The notes below the pieces were generated by a model. The model did no database searches, was not told the DNA's origin, and worked only from the letters and a program-made list of their open reading frames with translations. From Hybos culiciformis (Eukaryota > Arthropoda > Insecta > Diptera > Hybotidae), in NCBI GenBank assembly GCA_964007475.1, contig OZ023273.1:61275834-61339833 (forward strand): a stretch of 64,000 bases of DNA. The letters are read 5' to 3'. Positions 47,361-61,200 of the stretch are shown here, one piece after another. A program made the position numbers and the translations under genes. Numbering within the stretch: position 1 is the first letter of the stretch; each line of letters begins with the position of its first letter.

Positions 47361-49703
47361 GAATATAGAATCCCTAATTATCTATAGAATCCCTAATTTT
47401 TCTGTATTTCATAGTTTTATAACAAAAATTTCTAACAGTTCACAACTTAAGACGAACTACATTATTGAATGGAATAGATATGCATACTTCAATGTTCAGT
47501 TTTTTTTTTATTATTTCCTTTTTTTAAATTTTCCTTGGTAATTATTTAAAAATTTATTTAAAATTAGTTTTCCACAGAATTAAGATAATTAAAAAATTTT
47601 CATTATAGTTAGATTTGCAAAATACTAACAACAAATTTCACAAATTTTTTTAAGGGCACATTTGAAGAAAACACTTCTTTTTTTAATGAGCAGTTCTCGC
47701 TGCTGTTTAAATTTAAAACAAAAAGTATTCCAATTTACGGATTCATTAAAAATATTTTTTTATTAAGTACATAATATCCAATTATTTTTGTACAACCTTC
47801 AGTTTGGCTTTATAAATTGATTATTTTTTTTTTATTTACTTTGATGCATCCTTTTCCGAAAAAAAAAAATTGTTTTTTAATATATTTAATCTTGAATAAA
47901 AATAACTTGAATATTATTTACGCAATATTATTATTGTTGATACGTCTATTTCAATTTGGAATAATGTCATTATAAATTGTACCGCATTCATGACCTCTAT
48001 AGACATTCTTGAAATCAAAGGAAAACATATACAAACCGGAAAATTATTTAATTTATTTATGCTAATTTTCTTTTCTGTTCGAATATTTATTTAATGTATA
48101 ATTGTATTATATATACCATTGGTATAAATAATATTAAATTTTTAAGGAATTAATTAAAATTTATTGTCTCACGTTTGATTGTTCTAAAGCTAATGGCTCA
48201 AACACTTAAGTTCTGCAACCGACATTTTCCAAGCAACATTTGGTTTGACGGACTTTTCACTTTCACGGAAACATTTCCATTCAATTTCACACATTTAATT
48301 TTTTTTATTTGCTAACCATATTATTTGCTAGTAATATCCAACCCTAATATATTAAGTACCTATCAAGATAATTGGACATTAAAAAGAAATTCTATGTTTG
48401 TTATAAAATACTAGCGTGATAATTATGTAGTTTGTTTATATTTAATATATACTTTGTAAATTATTTAAGTATTAAATATTCCTTTTACTTTAAATACAAA
48501 GTCGAAAATTTTCATTGAAACAGAAAATAAGAATCAAGTATCGAAATTAAAAATTTTAGTTGGTTATAAATTAATTTAAAACAAAAAAAAATATAATTTC
48601 ATTGACTTTATTATGATAAAATAATATGGTGAATTTTTATGCAATTCATAAAAAATTAACTACTTCTTCTTCGTTTATGAAATTATTTTTACTTTTAAGA
48701 GCTATGTCTTTTATAACTTTATCTTTTTTATGTATATATAGTATATACAAGTATACATTATAGTAATTTTTTGCTTTCAATAAATTATTACAAATCTCAA
48801 GTGAGTTGACTGTTGTAAAATAGTGTAAAGTTATTAACGCACATATTCATTGAATATGGAAAATGAAATACGAAAATAAGTAAAGGAATGTAGCAAATTT
48901 GAATATATCCCTAGATAGGAAGTATTGGTGCCATTTTCGGTTAGATTGAACTATACTGTTTGGTTCTGTCCGCATTCAAACTATTTGCATTTTTAACTTG
49001 GAAATGGTTTATAAGTATAATATTAATTTAATAAAAATATTCGAAATTGTTTATAATTATTTTAACAATAGTTCAAATGTGTGGAAATTCAAACTCAAAT
49101 AATTTTTGTATTTTAATCGAATAATTTTAACGGACTGTGAGGCGAATTTTTTCCGATAAAAAGCATTGTATCATTTTGAGTATCTTGATGTTTTATAAAA
49201 GTTGTAAAATTTGACGATAAAGTTTTTGATAATTTTTAATAAAAAGTTAATAATGCCCGCGGAATTAAAACTAGTTTTATTTCGGAATTTTTTTTTTCAA
49301 TAATTTATACTTTATCTTCGTTCCTGATGATACGGATCAAGTTTTTATAATCTATCTAATATGTTTATGGTTTGTTTGTTAGATATGAAATTTTTTATCT
49401 ATTATGTACAACATAGTTGCACATAGAATGATGTTAAATTATCACTTTTATAGATTTCCGCTTATTTTGTTGTATACATATTACACATTAATTTCAAAAC
49501 AGCTTATAAATAAATACATATTCAAGAGTTAAAAGTTAAATCGCATTGCGGTTATATTACTTTAAGATTATTTTTTGAGGCGAACTATCGATTGCACGAG
49601 AGATTTAATTAACATATACTTTAATTTTTGAGGATTTAAGAACAAACCACAGCGAGTATTATTTTCTCATCATATACATATTATTTTACGGTGACTTAAT
49701 TAT
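47361..49703. other. Intergenic spacer, nothing recognised
   Basis: A+T-rich sequence. A short tandem TATAGAATCCCTAATT occurs twice at about 47364-47398, directly at the broken right end of the hAT element. Nothing else is structured. Confidence 0.5.
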
Positions 49704-50218
49704 GCGTTTGCATTTGCGTTAAATCAATTCTATAACGTAAACATCTAATGAAAGCCTAATGCCTTGAGAACAGCTAATACTGCAAAGCAATTTAGAGCTA
49801 CCGTAAAAACCGATTTTCTGCGTTATTTCTTATTTCTTTTAAATAAAAATTATAAAAAACGCAAGATATTAATTTTATTAATTTTTTGAAAAAGAATTTC
49901 TTAAAATTACTTCATAATTAATTAGAAAACTGAATTTTTTTTTTTTTGCTCATAAAAGAATTGACTACGTCACAAAATAATTTTTTTGTTTCTTTTTCAC
50001 AGCGTTTCTTTTGAATCGAAATTTGGTTTTGCTGCATTTTTCTGTCGCAATCATATTATAAAAAAAACAAAAGCAGTTGTTTGCAGTTGATTTTTTTTGC
50101 TTTCAGGTAAAATTAGCTGTGAACAGGCTTCCGGAACATTCCTTCAAAAATTGCTTTGCGGTATTAGCTGTGCTCAAGGCATAATTCAATTCCCATCTAT
50201 CGTAAAATTGCAAACGTC
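49704..50218. repeat. Foldback repeat (515 bp) with highly similar 35-bp arms
   Basis: The arm 49759-49793 (ATGCCTTGAGAACAGCTAAT then ACTGCAAAGCAATTT) is inverted at 50148-50182 with 33 of 35 positions equal. Weaker pairing extends outward to GCGTTTGCATTT (49704) and CAAACGTC (50218). The interior is A+T-rich with runs of T and no coding. Element type unknown; no target duplication resolved. Confidence 0.7.
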
Positions 50219-50593
50219 TTTGTTTCGCGGTTTCATTATTGCCCGATTTTTTCTCGATTATTAAATGAAATAAATTGGTATAGTTAGTTATATTTTACAT
50301 ATAGCTCGCTGCGCTTTCATCATACGGCATTCAGGTTTTATTATGGTAATTTTTATGGTTATTTATAATTTAAAAGAATTAAATATTAAGAAAATTCTAA
50401 TAAAGAGGAATTTAATTAAACTTGTACAGTAACTATTTTTTATAATTATTTGTCTTTTAAAATATTGCATGATTTTAAATAATAATAACTGCTGAATATT
50501 CGCAGTTCAATAATGATTTATTTTTTAGTGAATTGTTTTATTATTGTACATAAGTTCATTTGTTTTGAATATTTAAGATGCGCTATCATCTAT

Positions 50594-51016
50594 ATCGGTG
50601 ATCGCAATTACGTGACACGCGTGCCAAGATTGGCACGCCTCGAATTTTTGCTGGTACGCGTGATAAAATATGAAAAAGAAATTGTCGATTTAAGAATAAT
50701 GGTCAAAAATCAATTAAGAGAAAATGATATAACATTTAACATGGACGATGAAGTTCTAAAGTTGTGGCAAAGTCTCCCAAATCAGTTTTTATCATTAAAA
50801 AAGCTAGCAATAGCTGTATTAACAGTATTTCCTTCAACTTACTTTTGCGAATTCTTATTTTATCAAATGAATGTAATTTTAACCAAAACCAGAAACAGAA
50901 TGACTAGTGACAATTCCGTGGCTTGTGTTGCTTTAAAAGTAACCAATTACATACCAAATATAGACCACTTAGCGTCGCAATTTATACAAAAAAGATCTCA
51001 TACTGGACAACAGTAG
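50594..51016 (+). pseudogene. Internally deleted hAT element: terminal repeat fused to a transposase C-terminus
   Basis: From 50666 the frame reads KYEKEIVDLRIMVKNQLREN, then a hAT dimerisation region: DDEVLKLWQSLPNQF, LAIAVLTVFPSTYFCEFLFY, LTKTRNRMTSDNS, KVTNYIPNIDHLASQ, ending at a stop at 51016. This matches the C-terminal tail of SCAND3/ZBED-like hAT transposases (family knowledge, from memory). The frame is intact for about 115 residues, but the catalytic core and BED finger are missing. Just before it, 50594-50660 (CGGTGATCGC, TACGTGACACGCGTGCC and a GCGTGCCAA/TTGGCACGC hairpin) looks like a hAT terminal repeat rather than coding DNA. The upstream ORF residues are therefore probably translated repeat. 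Confidence 0.72.
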
Positions 51017-51239
51017 AAAAAATATTGTGTTCCTTACTAATTTAAGTAAACTTTTATTTATTGTTTAATTTTTGATATTTTTCTAGTTTTCGTTGTTTAA
51101 TTCTTATTATGTTTTGTTTAATTTAATTTTTGATGTTGAAAAATATATCTAACATTTTTGTTTTCTTTTGATTAAATATATATTTAAGTTTTTTTATATG
51201 AAATAAATAAAAATTAATATAAAAAGGAATAATAGTACA

Positions 51240-51540
51240 GTCATTTGGTTCGAAAAATAGTGGTTACCTGGAAAGTTTTCCGGGAGTTTTGAAAATTGGT
51301 AATTTTATAGATTTTGATGTGCTCTTTCCGAATTTCGACTTTGCGACCTCGTATTTTATCCGCTGGCGCCGCCATATTGAAAAAATGGCGCCTAAAATTA
51401 GTTTTTTGGCAATATCTCCTTTCCGACTGATTTTACGATACAAACAATTATGTCCAATGAAACTAGAGACAATTACCTACAATTTATGTACCTACCTTTT
51501 TTTTCATAAAGTCAATAGTTAAGGCCTACGAGCGCCGCAA
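51240..51540. repeat. G+C-richer repeat of unknown type (GGCGCCGCCAT patch)
   Basis: This segment is clearly less A+T-rich than its flanks. It contains the short hairpin GGCGCCGCCAT..ATGGCGCC and a frame that is open but unlike any family I know. It follows the hAT fragment by about 220 bp and may belong to that element's 3' region or to another dispersed repeat. Confidence 0.35.
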
Positions 51541-51737
51541 AGTATACAAAAGCAAAAACATATTTCTAAATGAAATTATAATTTAACAGAGTACCAAATG
51601 AACAACAGAAAAATTGGAAATTTTTTTAGTTCGACAATTTTTCAAAATCTAAAATTAAACAATTATCTAAAAACTAAAAGTGAATAATTTATTAATTTTA
51701 AATTTTGTAAGACTTCATAATTCTATTTTAGCTTTAA

Positions 51738-52485
51738 TGCTAGAGATAGAGTCGACGTAATTCACGCGCGTATGCGCGCGTAAAAAAAATAAAAAAAACC
51801 TGTTTTTTTTACCTGTTATGCTCAACGCCGTTCACTTCACATGCGAAAAACAAAAGAGAAAAATGTCAACAATAAAATAAAAGAAAAATAAATTCAAAAA
51901 AAATCTAATTCAATTTTAATTTCTTTTGATTAATTTTAATTTGATCTTCTTGTTAAAGAATTAATAAAAATAAAGTTATAAATTAAATAAAATACAACAA
52001 TAATTACAATTTTATAATTTTTAATAAAAAAGCAAATTTTTATAAAAATTTAAAAAAATAAAATTAAATTCCTAATTCCCGAAATTCTGTTTGTAATATT
52101 TTTATAATGCTTTTTAATTTATTTATAACTTAATAAAACATAAAAAATTTTAATAAATTTGCAATAAATAATTATTTAATTTTTATTTTTGAATATAATT
52201 ATATTTATGAACTTTTTTATTTTACTAAATAATTATTTGTTTGTAAAATTTTTTTTTCTAAATACAACAAAATAAACAACACACAACAAAATAAACAACA
52301 CAATTATAAACAAATGATTTCCACAATGTACGGCGTAAAATACTGGGAAAGTTAAAATATTTCAACTTTTACGCGCGTAAGCTACGTTTTACGTCGTTGC
52401 GTATAGCCGGTCTCATACATTTTCATACAATTTGATTTTTTACGTGCGTACACGCGCGTGAATTACGTCGACTCTATCTCTAGCA
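51738..52485. mobile_element. PIF/Harbinger-like foldback MITE (748 bp)
   Basis: The terminal inverted repeat TGCTAGAGATAGAGTCGACG continues through TAATTCACGCGCGT. It is perfect for 34 bp at both ends, with further CpG-rich GCGCGTAAAAAA similarity. TAA flanks both ends (51735-51737 and 52486-52488), which fits the 3-bp duplication of PIF/Harbinger elements. The interior has ACGCCG/CGGCGT patches and an 18-bp direct repeat (AACAAAATAAACAACAC near 52264-52300). No transposase is present. Confidence 0.87.
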
Positions 52486-52488
52486 TAA

Positions 52489-55400
52489 GATACATACGAA
52501 AGAGAAATATTTAAGTTAAATCGGAAAGCATTTCGAATTGAGTACGACTTAAGAATATTTTAAACGTTTTAAAACAATATATTTTTAATTGAAAAGCTAA
52601 AAAGAGAAGTAATCCAATACAAAAAATTAGTCCTTATATATAGTACTTAGTTTTTATAATCGAAGGCCATTAAATCGATTATAAAAATATGACTACACAA
52701 ATCATATTATAATGTACATAAAGTATCAAATTTTAAAACATGACTAATTGGCATGTCTAAATTTGGGGATGTATGTAATTGATCATAAATTAAAATAAAA
52801 AAAATTATATTTTCAAGATATTTTATGGTAAACTAAAATTTCTAATCTACAATTTAATTATTTTTAATGCGGGAACCCATATTGTTTTCGCGTACAGACA
52901 ATATTTTAAGGAGAAAAAATTGATGAGGAAATGAATAGTTTAGTCTTTGTGGGAATTCCTTTATTCATATATCAGTAAGTAAAAGCAGCAGGTATATGAG
53001 TATTTGTTCATCATATAAGAGATTTTTTAAAACTGTAGGCGTTGAATTTATTTAAAATTATTACACTGTTCACTCGTTACGTGTTGAACAAATTTACTTT
53101 AATTTTTTTTATTTTTAAATTACCATAAATATTATGTTGTTTCTAAAATTTTCCCAGTGAAAAACAAAACATAATATTTTCACTTAGTCAGTGTTATTTA
53201 TAATTAAAATTATTTTCATATTTATTTATTTATATATATTATTATTTATATATATATTTTTTCAAAATGAATTAGAAAATAATTGTACTATATGCTATTC
53301 AAAAAAGAATAGCAGACGTTAGTGTCGGTAAATTATTTTAATTATAAGAGAAGAGTGGTTGACATAACCACATTTCGTAGTTTTTGTAACTTTGTTAATA
53401 GACTACGATTAAAATAATAAGTAAAATTATAAAATTATATTATTCTTTTGTATAGAAATAAATAACTTTAATTAAAAATTGACAACATCTGTTGCGGTTT
53501 TCATATGTATGTATAACTGGTTACGAATAGTGTCTTATCTAAAAGAATCATTTTTTTTGTATGATCTTCGTCGCAAAAAGCGCAAAAGCCTTTCTTCCGT
53601 TCGAAGTAAAAAAATTTATTTGTTAAAATTTATTCATTTTTAACAGTTCGAAGAAAAAACCCAAAAATGTGTTTTTAATTGTGGACTAACTCTGAATATT
53701 CCACATAACATACACATACCTAACAAAATTCTCAAAGTTGTATTCAATCAAATTGTTGAAATAATTAATTTTTTTTTACTATTGTAAAGATAAAATTTAA
53801 TCAAGAAAATCCAAATTGTTTACCTGAAAATGTTGTTCCATCATATAAACAATTAATTCAATCATTGCGGATTTCCTAACATGAAATACATATAAATTTT
53901 ATGTTTGGAATATCTAAATTTCACTAGGAATACTGATATTATTCCATAAATTTGTATAAATGCAGTTTTGGACTTTCTATCATGTGTTCTACAAACTACG
54001 AAATCTTACCTGAAAATAAAAAAAATAAGTTTATTTTAGTTAGTTTTCGTAATAAATAAATTTTCTCCCTAAACCAAAATGTTTTTCCTCTTCAGCCTAT
54101 GTATGTAATTAATTAAATTCTAATATATAGTTGTAAAGATCATTAATGTATCTAAACCTTCTTAATTAATATGCTTAAAAATATATAACATATGTGTTAC
54201 TGAATAAAAATTACTTACTACTAAAATATTAAATTTTTAAAGTGTAGTTCTATGAGAAAGTTTAATAACTTTCAATAATCCTTTTGCATAGTGCCCAAGC
54301 CCCACTGAGGTGTGTGGTGTACAAAAAGTTGAAATAATGTATCTTAGTATATTATTTTCATTTTCGGAAATATTCTTTTTTAAAGTTTTCTTGGGTGGAT
54401 TTTTCAGAGATTCGAATTAGGAATTTTTTACGGGGAGCTAGATAGCTATGTTGCCTTTTTAATGGATGCTTAGTATATTTTATATTGCATTGCAATCAAC
54501 ATCATTCTACAACTATAGATACAAAAATGCACTATCACGGCTAAATACTCATTTCCAAATTCCAAAATTTCCAAAATGCACAATGCTTTGTAGGAAATAT
54601 AAAATATATTTAGGAAAACATAAGTTTATTATGTATTTATAAGAAACAATATTAAAAAAATAAAAGTGAAATTAAAGTATTTTCTTTTAATTTTAAAGTA
54701 CATCTATCGATAATATAAAGTATGTTTATATTATTCATAATATAATATTTTTTGAATAATGAAATTATTAATTTTCTATTAATAAATTCACCTTAAAGTG
54801 GTTACTTCAGCAGGGGCTTAAATATTTCCATCAATTTTTCTTTATATTTTAAAAGAAAACTCATTTATTTTTGACATTAATGCGAATTTACGGTAGCTTC
54901 ATTAATTTTTTTTTATTTAGCTTTTATACAAAGTGCATAAACGTAGGTGTACTTAACGCGCCATACATAGGTTACTTACATATACCAGATTTTTTCATAA
55001 ATTTTATTTTTCACAAAGGGAGTGCTAAGTAAAAATTTTACGGATAAAATGTATGCTTCAATTTATCAATAATATTATTTTAAAATATATTTTTTAATAT
55101 GAAAATAATAATATATGTATTAACAGAAAATTTAATGCCATTTAAGAGAAAATTACATATAAAGAAATTAAAAAAAAAAAAAAAAAGATTTTGTAATGAT
55201 TTTTTAAATATGGGTTAAATAAATTGACAGCTGTGTTCTTTAATACCAAATAAAAAAATCAAAAAAATCAACACATAAAGACAAAAATCAATTAAAGCCG
55301 GGCGGTTTTAATTAAATGAAAATTGATTTTAAATAATTCTGAAGAGTGAAATTTTATGTGAGAAAATTGTTATAGAAAAATCTTGTTTGGATGATAGACT

Positions 55401-57434
55401 TTATAATTGTCGATATTCGATGATATACCGAAAAAAGTAAAACAATGGTGTAATATATGTAGTTTTTTAATTCACTGTTATGTTACTCTTTGACTAGTTA
55501 ATAAATTGACGTCAATTGAAGATGTATGGGCTATATTGAAGCTGTAATAGTACAAAACAATGCAATATTATAATCTGTCAAGTGATAATAACTGCAATAA
55601 GCTATATAACATATATGCCTATAGATAATGTACCACAATGATATAATTATAGGTTTTTACATCGCCTATATGTGTATAAATAACCATATATTTTTAGCTA
55701 TTACTTTTATGGCGGATCTTCATCAAAAAACATTGACTTCAACAACTTAAGAGCTGAAGTTGGGAGCAAATACCAATGAGTAATAAATTGAACGACTTGT
55801 TGAAAGGATTACTTTTTTATGCAGATGATTAAGAATTTAATATGCACGCAAAAAAAAAAAACAAGTAAAACATTTTATAGCTTAAAATAAATGAAGAATC
55901 TTAACATATTCTTCTATCTGCCATAAGAAACCATATTAATTAATTAAATTTTAATATACAAATTTTGCTTCTAGGAAATTAATGAGATTTATGAGATGCT
56001 CTTATTATTTTTAAGTATAAGTATTAATTATATTGGATACATTTATGTTCTTTTTCCATATTCATTCAAATTAGATAGAGTGGTTTGTTTTTAATAATGT
56101 TAATTATGTAATGTCGATAAAAGAATTTGCAATATCATATTTTTATAACATTTGATATGAACTCATTTTATGTTAATTATATTATTCATCTATAAATCAT
56201 TACGCTTTATGCAGATTTTGTTAATCTATTTTATAATTTTAGTATATTTTTTTTTGCTTAAAAAACTATAATATTTACTATAACTAAAAAAAATAAAATA
56301 TTTATATTGCTCATTTTTTTAGTTGGTTTAATTTTGCCTGAATACCAACGGTATGATTACGAACAATATATAATATTAAAAAAAATATTAAAATGAAGTT
56401 ATTAGGTACTTGTACTAAAAGATCTTATGATTACGGAAACTTCATTTATAAGCGTATGAAAATTAAAATAATTATTCACTAAATGAATATTCTTTAAAAA
56501 TCGCTCCTGTAATGAACTCTCAATTTATATAAATAACTGCAAAAACCCAAATCAACTGAACATAAATATTTTTCAATTAAAAAATTCAAATGTATACGTT
56601 ACAAGTATTAGGTATGTGCAATGTGAATATATTTAAGTACATATAATACGATTTTTTTTTTTTTTTTTGGAATTACACACTATTAAAATTTGATTTAATT
56701 TTTAATTGAAATTGAAATTTATTAGGTAGGTATAATCATTTTATGATGCAATTAAATAAAATAAAAAAAAATAATAGTTAAATAGGCAACAATATAATAA
56801 TCTCTAAAGTTTTTATATTATTACATACATATACATTACAAAATAAAAACACATAATTTTTATTTTCTTTTTCAAATGAAGAGAATCTTTAATTTTATTC
56901 AAAATAAAAATTAATAATATAGTTGCTTTGTTTGTAACCAAACATACTAACTATTATGTTATGTTGTACTATTAAAAAAAAAAAAACGAACGTAAACTTT
57001 GAAAATAATTAATAGGCAATGATGATATTATTGATTTTTATTTATTTATTTTTTTTTATTATTTTTCCTCAATCATAATTATTCGTATGTTATTATAAGA
57101 TCTCTTTAAGTATTTAAGTATTTTAGCGTGTTATTTATAGTATTTTATAAATGGCATAAATGTGACATATATTATTATATATGTATTAAGCCTTAAGAGA
57201 CAAAACTCTTGTAAATAAAATATTGACCAATAAATTAAAAAATTATCAGATAATATTATATTTTTTGTATTGAACACTGTTTTCCTTCGATTTATTTACT
57301 AACATCATTTTCTTCCTTTTTTTGTTAAATATTTATGAAAATTAAATTCAATGATTCCGTTTTTCGATTTACAGCAAGATATAGTTTCACATTAAACATT
57401 TATTTTAAGTTCCTGAAATGGATTTCTATCTATA
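52489..57434. other. Intergenic spacer, nothing recognised
   Basis: A+T-rich sequence with homopolymers and AT microsatellites. No coding or bounded repeat found. Confidence 0.55.
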
Positions 57435-58280
57435 TATGGGTAGTTTCACGGAAACTAGCGGAAAAATAAATAAAAATTGTAAATTAAGAAAAATTATTTT
57501 TGAGATTTAAATCAGTATTTGTTAGATGCTTCAGATAATTTCGAACTTATTCTCAAAAGGAACACCGCATTTTTCGAATTTTTCGATTTTTCAAAGAATT
57601 TGTACCGTGTAAGCGAACGAACCACGGGAATGACACCACGGTAATGACAAAAAAAACAGTTTTTCCTTAATTTATTGCAAAAATTTTGAAATATTTAAAA
57701 TTCTTAATCAATTAAATTAAAAGAAAAAAACAGAGATATCTAAATAAAATTGATTAAAACATTTTTTTTAATATTTCAATTAAAAAAACACTTACCACGG
57801 TAATGACAAAATAGGTGTGAATTATAGAAAATTTTGAAATAACTGTTCACTACCGGTTTATTTTACTCGATTTAAATATCACAACTAATAATATCAAGAG
57901 GTAATATATTTACTTAACCAACTGACATTGCGATTGAAAATTATGTTTTTTTTTGAACATAATTCTAAGACGTTTGAAATTCTTACACGGTAACAATCAT
58001 AAAATAATAGAAGAAACCAATTTTAGAGAGTCTTTCACATATTTTTTTTTTAATAATTAAATTTGTGAAGTATTTATTGAACATTAAAATAACGAATTTT
58101 AGTTTTGAATACGAACCCATTACTTAGTAACTTTTGGTAATGACAGTAAATATTTACATATTTTTTTTATTTGCCCTAATAATTAAATGATTTAATTTCA
58201 AGATTAAAATTATTAATATTTATACTGTTTGCCCAAAAAAGTGTGGTCACATCGAATCGGTTTCCGTGGAACTACCCATA
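57435..58280. mobile_element. TA-flanked element (846 bp) with repeated ACCACGGTAATGACA motifs
   Basis: The ends TATGGGTAGTTTCACGGAAAC and GTTTCCGTGGAACTACCCATA are inverted with one mismatch in 21, and TA lies on both sides. Inside, (AC)CACGGTAATGACA or a close variant occurs at 57621-57635, 57636-57649, 57794-57808 and, shortened, 58136-58145. Repeated subterminal motifs are usual transposase-binding sites, and TA flanks point to the Tc1/mariner-type group. Because the flanks are TATATA, the exact edge can shift by 2 bp. No transposase frame survives. Confidence 0.8.
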
Positions 58281-61200
58281 TATAAATTTTAAACACTTTC
58301 ATTTTTGAAATTCATTTAGATTCTGCCATTCCAATCTGTTTATCTATCAATGTGTCAAAAAATTTAAATAAATTAAGTTATGGCGGGCGTATACTAACTG
58401 CCCAAAAGAATATCTAATTGACGTAACACATTGCATTTCTGCAACTTTAAGTCTTATAATATCTATGATTTCTGTCATTTCGCATTTTTCTATAACTATT
58501 ATGATAATTCAATGAGTAATATTTTAAGCTATGACACATCAACCAGAAATACAGCACAGGATTCCGCTTGATGTACACAGTCTGCATGTCATTGTTCCCA
58601 AAATTCCAATGTCATAAAAAAAATAACGCTTAATTTTGTGCAAAAGCTTTTATTTAATTCTTCGATTGTTCAATGTTTTGTTTAATGTGAAGCAGCCATG
58701 CTTTATTTTGTAGGCGGGTTTTCAATAACCATAAAAAACCACAATTCGAGAACTTAAAACTTGAACGGTAAAATTTAGAGGTCTATCAGTTATCATTTCA
58801 CAAATAGTTTCTCTCCATTACAGCTATGTGTTCAAATAAAGATTTCAATAGGAAAAAAGTAGAATATTGGGAAAAGACTAAGCTCAGCCGCTAATAGTAC
58901 TTTTATATATATTATGCAAATAGCAAGAAATGATAAATTTAACACGTAGACGAACTAAAATTAGTTCAACACAAAGATTATTAATCATTCAATTCCGTAT
59001 AATTAAATCAGAATTCATTACTACTATTAAATTAGTGTACAGCATAACGATACATTTTTATAATCGCATTATATTATTATTAACAATAAAAATATAAAAT
59101 AATACGAAAAAACAATGAATATTTGCTCTGTGAAGTCTCATAGCTTAAATTTAATTATTTTAAATCATCAATATAGCCAGTAGACTATGCCGGCCTTATG
59201 ACCTGACATGAGTTCCGTTTTTTTATTATTTGTATTTATAAATTTATAATATCAAAAACGAGCATTATAATTTAATTGAAAAATAGATGAACCTTAAAAA
59301 ATCAGCGTAAAATCATAACATTGTTATAGCTAGGGTATGCTGTGTGTTTCTATGAAAAAAAAAATTACATCACTGTTTGGCATTAAAAATTAAATTCATT
59401 TTAAGTAAATTAAATTAATAAAATATATTGTATTCTTCCTTCAACATTTAAGTATTATTTAATACCACCTAGAACCTAGACCTTCTTTCTTTTTTTAACA
59501 GAATATTCATAGAGCCATTTTCGTATCCTATTGTAATTTAAAGTAGGCCGTTTTTATTTTCCAGCTTATTAGAATACTATTATGACATTACAAGTTTATT
59601 AAAAATTATTAATTTTTTTTAATTGAATTATTATAATGTATTTAAATGTATAAATTATATACGAATCAAATGAAATTTGGAAAAGAATGAGTTTTGAATC
59701 AATTTTACAAGATGATTCGAATGACAGATTTTTGTATTACATGGGTACGTACCTACTTATTGTTAGTTAGAATAAAATATTTTTAATTGATTTGACTAAG
59801 AAATAAAAAACAAAAATTATTGTAAGTCATAGATAAATTGAACGAAAATCAATATATATGAGCAATGTGATATGACTTGACTATAGAGTTAAAATTTAAA
59901 AAGTGCATTATTTCATTTTATTTTTTATTTAACTTAAAACAAGATCAGATTACAAAGCAAAACCTACAAAAGAGTTTTACATCTGATCTTGATCGATCAA
60001 TTATTGTTAAATGAAAGTTCATGATTTTAATTTATTGAAGCCAATAAATCTGGAAAACAACATGATTGCTTGAATATAATATTTCATAGAGTTTTTTTTT
60101 TTATTAAAAAAAAACAAATTTTTTCTTAACAATAATTCAGGTTGAATGTATACTATAATTTAGATGATTATTATTAAAATAATTCAAAAAGCGCATAAAA
60201 ACTATATTAAGTTCTGTAATAAATAAGCGAAAATTAACATAGATTGGATTAAATTCGATTCTTATCGTTTGCTTAAAGGTCGCCATAATAAAAGCTAAAG
60301 AAAAGGCAAATAGCATGACGATATGATGATGATAAAAGAATGATAAGAGCTTATAATGCTATTATGTAGGTCCTGTTCAATATATATTTTAAGTATGCGT
60401 ACAAGGACAAGAATTCAAACATTCCGACATGAAAAATGTTGTACGACAACTCAAACAAATTCATACACAGTTAAACTGTTTGTACAACATCCTTTGTTGC
60501 GCAAATTATTTGACCGTGTATGGGCTCCTCTAACTGAGGCATTTTGTTTTTAAATGTTCATACACAAATATTCATACCCTCATATATAAAATGTTGACAA
60601 TAATGTTAAATTTTGATTTAAAGTGTTGTTATAAAAATTGACAAAAAAATTAAATATTCGAAGAAAGATATTTATTAACTTCTCACTATAATTTCGCAGG
60701 TACTTTGATTACATTTGTCTTAAGCAGCAACATTTTGGATAACTTTTCGATTTTTTCACCGTATAATTAAGATATTAATTTAAAAAAAAAAAAATAAATA
60801 AATTCATAAATTTAAAGAAAATTTATAACTCCTTCTCTTTTGCTGATAAATTAAAAATACATAAATTATCTTAAGATAGGGAATTTAGTGCGTGTAAAGA
60901 TTGCAATCAAAATTTGTGAAAATTTCTTTTAAACAATTTTTCATTGTTTGTTAAGGCCTCAAAAAATATAACGAAATTTATCACAAACAAAACAAGGTGT
61001 TACGATTTGTTTTTTTTTTTTTCCTGCCAGCAGTTTGAGTAAATTCTACGAAAAAGTTTATTATCCAATTTTTTGACGGAAACTGCGTTATAAAGAATTA
61101 AGAGAAGTTGTTTTTAATCTGGTTTTGAACTCCTAACATATTTCCATTAGAAGAGTTTTGTTTTTTTATAAATCATGTTGTTGTATTATAAATAATGTTA

